Shown here: positions 33,190 through 45,334 of the stretch, in pieces
Layout: the number at the start of each line of letters is the position of its first letter
Numbering within the stretch: position 1 is the first letter of the stretch
Source of the DNA: Chamaecrista fasciculata
Lineage: Eukaryota; Streptophyta; Magnoliopsida; Fabales; Fabaceae
NCBI GenBank assembly: GCA_003254925.1
Contig: QANZ01011517.1
Span: 2,199-66,198, forward strand
DNA length: 64,000 bases
Direction: 5' to 3'
Notes under the pieces: generated by a model
What the model was told of the DNA's origin: nothing
Seen by the model: only the letters and a program-made list of their open reading frames with translations
The model's database searches: none
Position numbers and translations under genes: made by a program

Positions 33190-33525
33190 ACCATAGATTT
33201 CAAACATTATTAAAACTTTAAAATTGGTACCCCAAGTTTCTTGTTGGTCTCTCATTATCCTTATTTGTTAGAATCCTAGTCTAGGTGAGTGTGACTTTAG
33301 ATTAGAACAAGTGTTAAGAAATGGGTGTATTGTGAGAGTCTTCCACAGTCCCACTAACTATTATGAAGAGTTAGAACAATTTTTTTGGCCCAAAAAGATC
33401 ATTTTAAAAACACGGTAAGAAACTCAAACAAACAAAGTTGACAGAAAAAAAAAACTGACAAAAAAAACAAAGAACAAAAAAAAAACAAAAAAACCAAAGA
33501 AACACAAAACCAAAAAATAGGCCAA
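33190..33525. repeat. Repeat E, left part (split by the Copia element)
   Basis: Matches 19790-20070, then is interrupted at 33526 by an LTR. The remainder resumes at about 38770. A-rich at 33440-33500. Confidence 0.65.
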
Positions 33526-33788
33526 TGTTATAAATAGTTAGTATTTGTGAACATTCACAATTGCCTTTTCATATCCCCATGTATAGAAGTTTGTAATGTC
33601 CTTTGTAATTAAGTTGATGAATATGAATTTATGAATTCATTAGGTACATTCCCCCCTTGAGATCCTTTAGCCTATAAATAAAGGCTTTGGGAGTTGATGT
33701 AAAGTTTGGAGATAATTTGAATAATATAATTTGTCTCTCCTCCTATCTTTATCTCTTCTTTGAGTATTCATATTTCATATATTTTACA
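33526..33788 (+). repeat. 5' LTR
   Basis: TG...CA ends; a TATA-like cctataaataaag near 33671 fits an LTR promoter. Confidence 0.88.
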
Positions 33789-34188
33789 ACACGTTATCAG
33801 CACGAACCTCTGCCGATTTGAGTTATAGGTATTTGAGGTATTGTTTAAATTTTATTAAATTTATGTTTTATATATATTGTTTAATTAAAAATATAGACCA
33901 CCATTGTGGGCATACCTTAACTTATTTATCTTTTATACGTGAGACTGTGATGCAAGGCTCAAAACAAATTATATATATATACACATGAGGTCAAGAATGA
34001 AATAAAAGGTGAAAAGAGAAAATTACGTGTATGCGTATCAGATTATATAATAACCCACTTGTTTTCCTTTTCTATTTCACATGTCGTATATGCGCTAAAT
34101 TTTGTATTATGTATTTATTTTAAATTTATTACATTAATCTTTTATGTTTAAGTTATATCTCCTAATAAATTTGTTGTTTCTTTACAGT

Positions 34189-35262
34189 ATGGAAAATCTC
34201 GCAAACATTGAATTTAAGGTCCTTCATATATCTGGCAAAAATTATCTTTCGTGGGCACTAGATGCTGAGATGCATTTGAATGCTATGGGTCTTGGAGAAA
34301 CAATAAAAGACGGAAATGAAGCATCAAACCAAGATCGTGTCAAAGCTATGATTTTTATACGTCATCATCTAGATGAAGGATTGAAGGTTGAATACCTCAC
34401 TGTAAAAAATCCTTTTGTTTTATGGCAAAATTTGAAAGAAAGATATGACAATTTAAAAACAGTCATCCTACCTAAAGCCCGATATGAATGGATGCAATTA
34501 CGATTGCAAGATTTTAAATCTGTAAGTGAATATAATTCTGCGATGTTTAAAATCAGTTCTCAATTGAAACTATGTGGAGAAAATATTACTGATGATGATA
34601 TGTTAGAGAAAACATTCTCCACCTTTCATGCTTCGAATGTGCTCCTACAACAGCAGTATCGAGAGCAAGGATTTAAAAAATATGTTGATTTAATATCCTG
34701 TCTCCTCTTGGCTGAACAAAATAATGAACTTTTGATGAAAAATCATGAATCTCGCCCGACCGGTTCTACCCCATTCCCAGAAGCGAATGTGGTAATATCT
34801 AATAATCATGGATATGGTCGTGGACGTGGTCGTTGCGGTGATCGTGGCCGAGGACAACATAACTTTATGCCCTATAGTATTCATGGAGATAAAAATCAAC
34901 AAGACAAGAGGAAGGCACCGGAAAATAAAGATGAAAAGAGTATTCATGGAGATAAAAATCCACCAGACAAGAGGAAGGCACTAGAAAATAAGGATGAAAA
35001 GAAATCTGAAAACTTATGTTATAGATGTAGTATGAAAGGGCATTGGTTTCGTACTTGTCGTACGGCTAAACACCTTGTTGATATTTATCAAACACCTTTA
35101 ACGGGAAAGAGAAATCCAGAGAAGAAAACTCTTATAGAAGCAAATTTTATTGATCAAAATGATGATAATCTTATCAATGAGCCTCTTGAAATGAATCATT
35201 TGGATGTTGCAAACTTCCGTGGCACAGCAGAAGACAATGTCAATTTTTCTTTTGATGTTTAG
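34189..35262 (+). CDS. Copia Gag polyprotein (UBN2-type) with zinc knuckle
   Basis: Gag packages element RNA into cytoplasmic particles. The ATG at 34189 starts MENLANIEFKVLHISGKNY, the usual Copia Gag beginning; an upstream in-frame ATG at 34144 adds a hydrophobic leader and is less likely. Residues ~20-190 form the UBN2 domain (WALDAEMHL near 20-28, LWQNLKERYD near 80). A GRGRGR-rich stretch lies near 208-220. The CCHC knuckle is CYRCSMKGHWFRTC near residue 280. A 21-residue unit starting SIHGDKN is tandemly repeated just before the knuckle (DNA 34876-35001, two 63-bp copies with few differences). The frame ends at 35260-35262, before protease, so pol would need a further frame that is now broken. 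About 358 aa. Whether it is expressed is unknown. Confidence 0.85.
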   Translation: MENLANIEFKVLHISGKNYLSWALDAEMHLNAMGLGETIKDGNEASNQDRVKAMIFIRHHLDEGLKVEYLTVKNPFVLWQNLKERYDNLKTVILPKARYEWMQLRLQDFKSVSEYNSAMFKISSQLKLCGENITDDDMLEKTFSTFHASNVLLQQQYREQGFKKYVDLISCLLLAEQNNELLMKNHESRPTGSTPFPEANVVISNNHGYGRGRGRCGDRGRGQHNFMPYSIHGDKNQQDKRKAPENKDEKSIHGDKNPPDKRKALENKDEKKSENLCYRCSMKGHWFRTCRTAKHLVDIYQTPLTGKRNPEKKTLIEANFIDQNDDNLINEPLEMNHLDVANFRGTAEDNVNFSFDV

Positions 35263-35399
35263 TTTAGAATTGCAATTATTTCTCTTTGATGTATTGTGTT
35301 TAATTTATGTTTGAAGTTATCTTAATTTATGTTGAAAGTTATTTTAATTGATGTTTGAAGTTTATTTTATTTTATATTTTAGGTTAATTCCTTTATCTT

Positions 35400-38320
35400 T
35401 AATTTATGTTTTCAAAGGTATGTTATCCTAGCTGATTGTGCAACATCTCATACTATACTTAAAAAATGAGAAATTTTTCTACTCATTTACTAGAATGGAG
35501 GCAAGTTTGAATATAATATAGCTCCAGAAGAACTATTGATCTTATACTACACTTGTGTAAGTACAATTAAAATATATATTATAATGAACCAAGACTTCAT
35601 TAATTTAAAGGATACGTTCGTAATTTTGTATAACCGGTTAGATCATTCCGGTTCAATAATAATGCGAACTCATATGAATACTTGTTATAGAGCCAAAGAA
35701 TTCTTTTACATAATGAGTTCCTTTATGCTGCATGTTCTCTAAAAAATTGTAAGACCATCACCAGCAAAAAGTTGGGATCAGATCCCTTGAAATTCCAGAA
35801 CGCGTTTATGGAAACCTTTGTGGACCCGAAGCTCCACCTTGTGGACCTGTAGATCTACTAAATCCACTTTGTTTAAATAAAATGATTGAGCTCAAATTTC
35901 AGATTACTCCATTAAGATAATTTATTTTAATAATGCTAGTGAATTTATATCTCAAGTTACAAAAAGATTATTATATGTCAGTTGAGATAAGTGTGATAGA
36001 TCATGTTATTTATGTCCACACAGGAAAGGGTCTTATTGAATAATTAATTATATGCCTTCTATTAATTAGTAGACTATAACTTATGATGAGAACAAAACTC
36101 CCATTGTGTTTAGGGACATATCTATTTATATGATGCAGCACTTGTACGCATTAGATTAACAATGTATCATAAGTTCTCCCCTATGCAATTGGCTTTGGGT
36201 CATAGCCGAATATTTATCATTTAAGAATTATTTGGGTGTACAATTTATATTGCTCTACCACGCACATCAAAATGGGCCCCAACAAAAATTGAGAATATGA
36301 TTGGGTATGAATCTCACTCAATTATTAAATATCTTAACCCCCTGAAGGGAGATACGTTTATGATTTGATTTATTAATAATTATTTTAATGAAATTAATTT
36401 TTCAGCATTAGGGCGAGAAAGAAAATAGCTGGAAAAATGAATTACATGGAATGCATAGTTATTACATTAAATTGATCCTCATATAAAATAATGTGAACTT
36501 GAAGTTCAAAGAATAATTTATTTGAAGAATATTGCAAATAAGTTGCAAAATGCATCCACTGACCCATATAAATGACAAAGTCCAGCTGAAAATGCTCCAA
36601 TGTATATCGAAGCCCCTGAAGGACAAAGAAATTTCATAACAAATAAATATATAACACGGCTGAATCGTGATCGGTTCCAAAAACAAAAATAAGAATCCTC
36701 GAAAATAAAAAAGGAGCATATGGAGAAGATGGTCTGATCGAGGAAATATATGTTTTTAAATAATAAAGGAAGACATAATGAATGAAAAATCTCTAGAAGA
36801 GATGCAGGTACCTGAAACTAAAGAAAATAATAAGATCTCAATATGTTTATTATTGGAAAAGTATGGAACCGATATGAAAATATTGCCGGCAACATTTTAT
36901 TGCATATAATATAGTGCTACAAATTATAAAAAAATGAGGATAATGAATAACAATTTGTCGAAGAGCATCGACATAAAAATTGGCCAAATTAGAAAAAAGG
37001 ATCCAAGATGAGTTAAGCTTACTAGCGAAATTTGACAAAATTTGGGACTTGTAGTCCGAACAATTCATAGTGTAAAGCATTAATAAGTCTTTGTGTGAAT
37101 AGAAATGAGAAAATTGAGATTTTGAGACACAAAGGTAAGAAATTTATTATGCGGAGACTAATTCTCCCGTGGTGGACGCAGTTATGTTGGAATATTTGAT
37201 TAATCTGGTTATTTTTCAGAAGGTTTTGATATGCATCTAGTAAATATTGTTGCAGTGTAATTATATGGATCATTTGATTGCAGTATATATTTTTCTCAAA
37301 AGTTTAACATTAATTAATTGGAGATATATATTCTCTTGGGGTAGATGCAATCCCATTCAAATATTTTATTAGTTTGGTAGTGTATGAAAATCTTGATATG
37401 CATTTAATGATTATGATTATAGCCTATTTATATGACTCATTAGACAATAAAATTTATGTGAATATCTCTGAAGAGTTCTAATTATAGAAAGCATGTCAGA
37501 TTTCTTGTTTAATAATTTGTTTAAGGAAATAAAAAGGATCCAATTTATCTTCATATTGTCATAAAGAGATATGAATAAGTGATTAATGATGTGAATGTTT
37601 ATTAATTGAAACTCCTGAAGAGCTCAAAATATAGTAAATTATTTAAAGAATAGTTTTTGCAAGAAAGATTTTGGTAGATTAAAATATTTTCTCATCTTAA
37701 GGATTAATTAAGCATATTATAATAGTGATGTTATTATTCATGTTATATAGAAAATATATTAAGAAATGTGTTAGATTCATTTATGATAGCTAGATCAAAT
37801 ATTTAAAGTGATCAGGTATATTATTATTATCAGAGGATTAATATTTTTCTGGTTCACTTGCTAGAACAAAATATAATTCTTCATTAATTAAAAGATTGAA
37901 AATTTTTTTTAAAGATAAAGATTTTTTTTATAATTTTGGCTCACCATTCCTTGGTGATGTAAATACTAGTTAATTATATGATTATCAAAGATAACGTATA
38001 AGGCACATCAAGATTGTGTTTAGTTGAGGCTATTAATTGAACACATCAAAATATGTGTATTTTGTTTTTGTTTTTTTTTTTGCAGGAAAAAGTGTCAATC
38101 GTATTATATAAAGAAGATAATATGACATGTATAGTTCAGCTAAAAGAGGGATACATCAAAGGAGATAGAACGAAATATATTTCACCAAGGAAACATGGAA
38201 ATCTAACAAGTTCGACCAAGTGATAATTTTAGCAGATCTATTCATAAAGACATTGTCAATTGCAACATTTGAGAAGTTGACTTATCAAATTAGAATTCGT
38301 TGACAAAAAGATCTTCAATA
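35400..38320 (+). pseudogene. Decayed Copia protease-integrase-RT-RNase H
   Basis: A protease-like LADCATSHTIL segment is at about 35429, and short integrase/RT-like pieces follow among many stops. At 38085-38190 the RNase H tail reads LYKEDNMTCIVQLKEGYIKG, and near 38240-38290 is an ADLFTKTLS segment typical of the Copia C-terminus. No long frame survives. Confidence 0.75.
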
Positions 38321-38459
38321 ATGTAATAATGAGGGGGAGATACGCGCTGTACTATTTTTCCCTTCGTCATGGTTTTGTCCCACTGGTTTTCCTGACAAAG
38401 TTTTTAATGAAACAGCTTGTAATGCGTATCAAAACAAATTGTGAATATTTAAGGGGGAG

Positions 38460-38745
38460 TGTTATAAATAGTTAGTATTTGTGAACATTCACAATTGCCT
38501 TTTCATATCCCCATGTATAGAAGTTTGTAATGTCATTTTTAATTAAGTTGATGATCTTTAGTTTCTTGTGTTCATGAATATGAATTTATGAATTCATTAG
38601 GTACATTCCTCCCTTGAGATCCTTTAGCCTATAAATAAAGGCTTTGGGAGTTGATGTAAAGTTTGAAGATAATTTGAATAATATAATTTGTCTCTCCTCC
38701 TATCTTTATCTCTTCTTTGAGTATTCATATTTCATATATTTTACA
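38460..38745 (+). repeat. 3' LTR
   Basis: Same as the 5' LTR plus a 23-base insertion; preceded by the polypurine tract. Confidence 0.88.
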
Positions 38746-38769
38746 ACCAGATTAAAAAAAAAAAAGAAA

Positions 38770-39110
38770 TAGGCCATTAAATGGAAGTGGTGTCGAAAAC
38801 CTGAATAGGTTGCAACTAGAGGCTTCAATAAAATGCAATTTGATTGTTGAAGGAGATTGGTAATAATTCTCTCCATAATTATTAGTTGCTCTTTTTCCTA
38901 CGGATATAATCATCTTATATCAATGTCAAAAAATGGTGGAACACATTTGAAAAATATGATACAGTCTGTCATTAATTTATTGAAAGAAGTTAGTCAAATA
39001 ATAAAATTGATCAAAATATAAAATATTGAGAATGAAATTGACTGCAAAAAATGTTGAGGACAAAATTGACAGTTGATGTAAAGTTTTGGGATGAAATTAG
39101 TAATTTTTTC
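38770..39110. repeat. Right part of repeat E and a half copy of MITE family A
   Basis: 38770-38905 continues repeat E (compare 20090-20185). 38935-39110 matches only the right half of the family A foldback (cagtct(g/a)tcattaattta... to ...gacagttgatgtaaagtttt). Confidence 0.6.
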
Positions 39111-39229
39111 TATATATAATGGGGAAGAAATAAAAAATGCTCTTAAAAATAAAATATCATATATAATAATCAAAATTATTGATGAGCATTAATTCTCTTT
39201 CTGATTTTTTTTATGACAAAATTATCCTT

Positions 39230-39760
39230 TTGGCACTGATCTGACATCATTTGTTGACTATGTCAACTGAGCCAAAAAAGAAACATGTCGAGAGGGATCT
39301 GGATCCTCTGAATTGTGTTGTCTGCATTTTTTGTGCATTTTAAAGAGATCTAGGAAGATGTAGAGAGATAAAGTATGAGACCCACATATTTATTATTTTG
39401 TGGGCCTCACACTTTCTCTCTCTATCTCTTTCTATATGTCTCTAAAATGTACAAAAAATGTAGACAATAAGAATGCAAAGGATCCACTTCCATGTCGAGA
39501 GTAACTCGTAACTCTGAAATATATAACCAACTTCACTTGTTTAACCTTAAAATGAGCGACCCACATTTTAGATTCGATTTGACCTTGTTTGCTTATGAAT
39601 CTAACTAGATAGGAGAGTACTAGTAAAAAAACAACTTGTAACTTTGAACTCATCGCTTTCAAACTTGAAATAAGAGAGATATAACTATATTCAATAGTTT
39701 TGGATCAACGCGAATCACTGAAATTTAAATATTTTGAAGATAAAATTCAAAATAAACTGT
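39230..39760. repeat. Family C repeat / duplicate block upstream of RPL32
   Basis: Related in order to 32185-32560 and, more distantly, to 7440-7920 and 63409-63906. Interrupted at 39294-39491 by a MITE. Confidence 0.6.
39294..39491. mobile_element. Mutator-type MITE, 198 bp, with 9-bp target duplication
   Basis: The 9-bp repeat ATGTCGAGA flanks it (39285-39293 and 39492-39500; ten bases if the preceding C is counted). Inverted ends are GGGATCTGGATCCTCTG and GGAAGTGGATCCTTTG, and the inversion continues through ...attttttgt(g/a)cattttaaaga. The related locus at 32.25 kb has a single tgtcgagagtaactcg and no insert. A sister copy lies at 57113-57288. Confidence 0.88.
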
Positions 39761-39888
39761 AAAACAAATATATAAAGACCTTTTTCTTTTTTCTTTTTTC
39801 TTTTGAACCAAGATTCGGCCTTTTTTTAATAAACATTTTTTTTGGAAATTGAAAAAAAAATACTAATTAAGCAAATTTACCAAGATAG

Positions 39889-39933
39889 ACTATCAAATTC
39901 ATCCGTTAAAAAAAAAAAAACTATCAAATTCAT
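39889..39933 (+). mobile_element. Micro-insertion: poly(A) with 14-bp target duplication, in the RPL32 promoter
   Basis: actatcaaattcat occurs at 39889-39902 and 39920-39933. Between them is only ccgtt plus an A-run. Plus-strand orientation. It ends 7 bases before the first site II motif. Confidence 0.65.
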
Positions 39934-39939
39934 AGCAGA

Positions 39940-40120
39940 AGCCCAAAGATCAAACACATTTTTAAAAAATGGAACAATTTTATAATTTTTTTTGGATCTG
40001 AAGCCCAATCCAAAGTGATTGGCTTACTGCCCACTTATAATACTTACAGTGATTCCTTGTATTTTCAAAACCCTAGCTCACTCACTATCCTCCTCCATTC
40101 ATCTTCTTCTGGCTTCAGAT
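39940..40120 (+). promoter_or_regulatory. RPL32: RPL32 promoter and 5' leader exon
   Basis: AGCCCA (reverse of the TCP-bound site II TGGGCT) occurs at 39940-39945 and 40002-40007. A TATA-like ttataatac is near 40036. A telo box AAACCCTA is at 40068-40075. The combination of site II and telo box is typical of plant ribosomal-protein genes. A leader exon ends at a good donor (gatc|gtaagt, about 40120), and the leader intron ends with tatag just before the start codon (about 40728). The transcription start is inferred. Confidence 0.7.
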
Positions 40121-40738
40121 CGTAAGTTTCACTCCATTTCTACTTTTGTGCGCAGATTTTTCTTATTGTATTATACTTTTGAATTTAGTCTATATGATGC
40201 TGCAACGTGAAAGCTATCTCTGTTTGAAAATCTCTCGCTTTCAACTCTCTCACTCTCTGTTTATGAATTTCAAGAGAAGCAAAACATGTGGTTTTGGAGT
40301 GTTTGGAATCTGGGAGATGCGAAAGTGTGAAATTGAACGCAACTGATTTTTTTTTTCCTAGTTGATTTTGAGAAGTAAGCATACTGATATTAATGTAAAT
40401 TTCAGCCTAAAATCCAATCTGCTGTGTTATAAATGCATCTTCTCTGAAGTTATGGTTATTCTCTAAAGTATCCCTTTTATTGTCCGTGCTTCACATGATT
40501 TATGTGGTTTATCCTATTTAATTGCTAATTGCAAACCTTATTATGCCTTTGATTTTTTTTTTTTGTTCCTTTTTGTTATCTCTTCAGTCGATTCTAAATT
40601 ATATTTTACATCCTGCTCATACAGCAGGATATCCATATTGGGATAACCACTGTCCTTTGAATAATTTTCTTTTCTCATTTTTCTTTGCTTAATATATTCT
40701 TGGAGAATAACATGATTTGGTTATATAGGTGAAACAAA

Positions 40739-42516
<1,778 letters not shown>

Positions 42517-42651
42517 TTGTCAATGCTATTCAAGTTTATTTTTCTTTCTTTTTTCTTTGCATCTCTTACAATCTTGACATTTTTTTGGGACATGGTTGGA
42601 CAAAATTTTGCCAGAGTGATTGTGTAATGGATTACTTTTTTTTTTTTTTTT

Positions 42652-43121
42652 NNNNNNNNNNNNNNNNNNNNNNNNNNNNNNNNNNNNNNNNNNNNNNNNN
42701 NNNNNNNNNNNNNNNNNNNNNNNNNNNNNNNNNNNNNNNNNNNNNNNNNNNNNNNNNNNNNNNNNNNNNNNNNNNNNNNNNNNNNNNNNNNNNNNNNNNN
42801 NNNNNNNNNNNNNNNNNNNNNNNNNNNNNNNNNNNNNNNNNNNNNNNNNNNNNNNNNNNNNNNNNNNNNNNNNNNNNNNNNNNNNNNNNNNNNNNNNNNN
42901 NNNNNNNNNNNNNNNNNNNNNNNNNNNNNNNNNNNNNNNNNNNNNNNNNNNNNNNNNNNNNNNNNNNNNNNNNNNNNNNNNNNNNNNNNNNNNNNNNNNN
43001 NNNNNNNNNNNNNNNNNNNNNNNNNNNNNNNNNNNNNNNNNNNNNNNNNNNNNNNNNNNNNNNNNNNNNNNNNNNNNNNNNNNNNNNNNNNNNNNNNNNN
43101 NNNNNNNNNNNNNNNNNNNNN
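42652..43121. other. Assembly gap (470 N)
   Basis: Follows a T-run in the RPL32 3' region and removes the left end of the next MITE. Apparent frames across it are artefacts. Confidence 1.
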
Positions 43122-43497
43122 TGTGGTTTGAAACTTGACACTTTGGTACCCTGTGGTATTCTCCATTAACACTTTGGTACCCTTTGGAGTTATTTTGTAA
43201 TTTTAACCATGATAAATTTTGCAAAAATTACATATTGACCCCAAAAAGTTTTTAAAAAATTACAAATAGGTCCCTAGATACATATTATCTAAGGACTAAA
43301 ATGAAAACTTTAAAAAAATTTAGGGGTCAATATGTAATTTTTGCAAAATTTATTATGGTTAAAATTACAAAATAGCTCCAAAGGGTACCATATTAAAGGA
43401 GAATACCACAGAGTACCAAAGTGTCAAGTTTCAAACCATAGAGTACCAAAGTGAAATAGGGTCAAACCACAGGGTACCAAAGTATAATTTACCCTAA
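43122..43497. mobile_element. Foldback MITE, family D, left end lost in gap
   Basis: cactttggtaccct units on the left and inverted agggtaccaaagt units on the right, ending taatttaccctaa. The centre (43205-43380) is also inverted: attacatattgaccccaaaaa against tttaggggtcaatatgtaat. Confidence 0.7.
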
Positions 43498-44283
43498 ATA
43501 TTATATAAATTTAAAGATTTTGTTGGGAAGAGCACGGTTGCTAAATCAACCGAACTCTATCATCACAAATAACTATTAATTGAAATATCAAAGAAAGACA
43601 AAGAAGCCATTTCTTTAGTGATTTTTATAGCACTATCTTAAGTTCAATCACTGAAAATTTAAAGTTCAGTGGACTTACATTTGAGTTTATTGAAGAATGG
43701 TTAGTCTAGAGAGAATGTTCAAGAAGGATACATCCACTCCAAAATTTTAAATTATAACTCAATGTTGAGTGTGGCTGAAAGTGGCCTGGTGCATGGTGTG
43801 AGACATATCATAACTTTTGAAACTAATGGTGTTAAGTATTAAATGAGATTCGCTTAAGTCGATTGTTATTTAAAGAGGGGAGAACAGATCTGCTAAATTA
43901 CCAACCCACTAAAGTATGCTAAATTGGTACGTTTTGTAGCTAAAAATTTTGCGTTTTGAGATATAAAAAATTATTGTTGTGTACGGATTGTAAAATTTGA
44001 AAGCAAAACTTCATACTTCATCATACTTATCTGCATAATTTAGCAAATCCTCTCCCTAAAGCATGAAGCGTCAGCAAGTATACCAAGATTCTAAGAATCA
44101 TGTATCCTTTAAATCTCAAAGTTAGGATTGTGATTATTAATACGGATCAGTTAGGCGAACATCATTTCCTTCTAATCCACGGTATATCACTTGCATAAGA
44201 AGTTGGAGATTCGAGGGTGAAGTCTTGGGATCTTCCTCCCTGGCTTGAGTCTCTCGCTCTCTCTAGAAAGAAACTTTCTAGCC
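43498..44283. other. Intergenic, no gene seen
   Basis: No coding, RNA or repeat signature that I can support. Confidence 0.4.
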
Positions 44284-44300
44284 AAAAAAAAAACTAACCC

Positions 44301-44486
44301 TTTTTTTTCGGTTTTCCAAGATATCCCTCAGCACGACAGGCTAAGGACTAATCCTCCGCGGATCGATGCTCCATTTAAGGGTCTGCCGATGGCCAATTGG
44401 TTGCTTCATACACAAGGCGGGATTCGAACCCCCGACCTTGCTTAAGCGACCTAGTGAGCTCGACTACTAGGCCAACCAAGCTTGTT
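44301..44486 (-). mobile_element. tRNA-derived SINE
   Basis: On the minus strand, beginning near 44486, an A box TGGCCTAGTAG and a B box GGTTCGAATCC are spaced as in tRNA genes. They are followed by a non-tRNA body and a poly(A) tail (oligo-T 44301-44308 on plus). Flanks share aaaaaaaaactaacc (ending about 44299 and 44507), the target duplication. The tRNA-like part lacks a convincing cloverleaf, so this is not a tRNA gene. Pol III transcription is possible. Confidence 0.8.
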
Positions 44487-44512
44487 TAAAAAAAAAAAAA
44501 ACTAACCTTTAA

Positions 44513-45122
44513 TTGTTCATAACTAAGCCTTTTTTTTTTGTTTGCAAGAGAAAAGCACCATTTGATTGAGAAAATTTTCAAACTAAATTTTATAAAAATA
44601 TTATTATACTCAATAAAATTGTACTTCCAGTTTTAAATCCAACAGAATATCACATGAGAATTTAAAATCAATATTTATTACTTTGAGAAGAAATTCAAAT
44701 TAAATGATTAAGTTTATTTCAAGAACTTAACCACTTTGAAAAAACTAAAAATAATTTAACTTATGTGCTAATTGTAACAAAAGTTCAGGGACATTACAAG
44801 ATTGTAAAACAGTAAAAGTTACTGTATATGCTCAAGTATAGTTTACTGGATAATAATGGTACAAAACTGAGTTCATAGAAGCAAGGTTCATTGAAAACTG
44901 CAGGTCAAAGAAGTTCTAAAACCCAAAGCTAAACTAAGTTATTATGCTAAGGTAAGGATACAACAGAAAAAGAACAGGACTACTTGAGTAATGTTAAGTA
45001 TTTCAAAATAAAGAAATGAAATCTAATTTACCGTCCGGAAAAATAGTTAGTGAATGATAATCTTGAATCTTTCCAGTTCAATCTCATACAAAAAAGATCC
45101 ATCAGCTGCATGATGATTGATC
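44513..45122. other. Intergenic and presumed ALKBH8 3' UTR
   Basis: No frame. The stretch 45124 downward is a likely spliced 3' UTR exon of the minus-strand ALKBH8 gene (acceptor tttgtgcag in antisense). Its polyadenylation site is not identifiable. Confidence 0.4.
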
Positions 45123-45334
45123 ACCTGCACAAAGACCACAAAAACCATACTGATTCAGTGCATATCAGATCACTTCACAAGTGTGCTTAATTTGCTTCAT
45201 GATACAATAGTCAGATGCATAAAGATACCAATAAACAAATATGTATATTGTATCTCAGTCCATGCACCTTCTGGCCCCTCGAAAGAAGATTTACACTTTA
45301 ATCCTTGTCTCATCAAACATGGTGAAATCCCAAC

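Larger units (their letters stand above)
33526..38745 (+). mobile_element. Ty1/Copia LTR retrotransposon with open gag and dead pol
   Basis: LTRs at 33526-33788 (263 bp) and 38460-38745 (286 bp) both start TGTTATAAATAG and end ATTTTACA. The 3' copy has about 23 extra bases around 38555, and about four other differences are seen. ACACGTTATCAGCACGA follows the 5' LTR, a sequence often found at the PBS position of plant Copia elements. A polypurine tract AAGGGGGAG precedes the 3' LTR (38451-38459). Flanks are gccaa and accag, so no clean 5-bp duplication. The element is inserted in repeat E. Gag is open; protease to RNase H is full of stops. Confidence 0.9.

Noticed and set aside
34690..34947. 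85-aa minus-strand frame
   Set aside because: Antisense of the Copia gag.
44245..44480. tRNA gene suggested by the ggattcgaacc box and a 66-aa frame
   Set aside because: The boxes belong to a SINE with poly(A) and target duplication; no proper cloverleaf, and the frame crosses the element.
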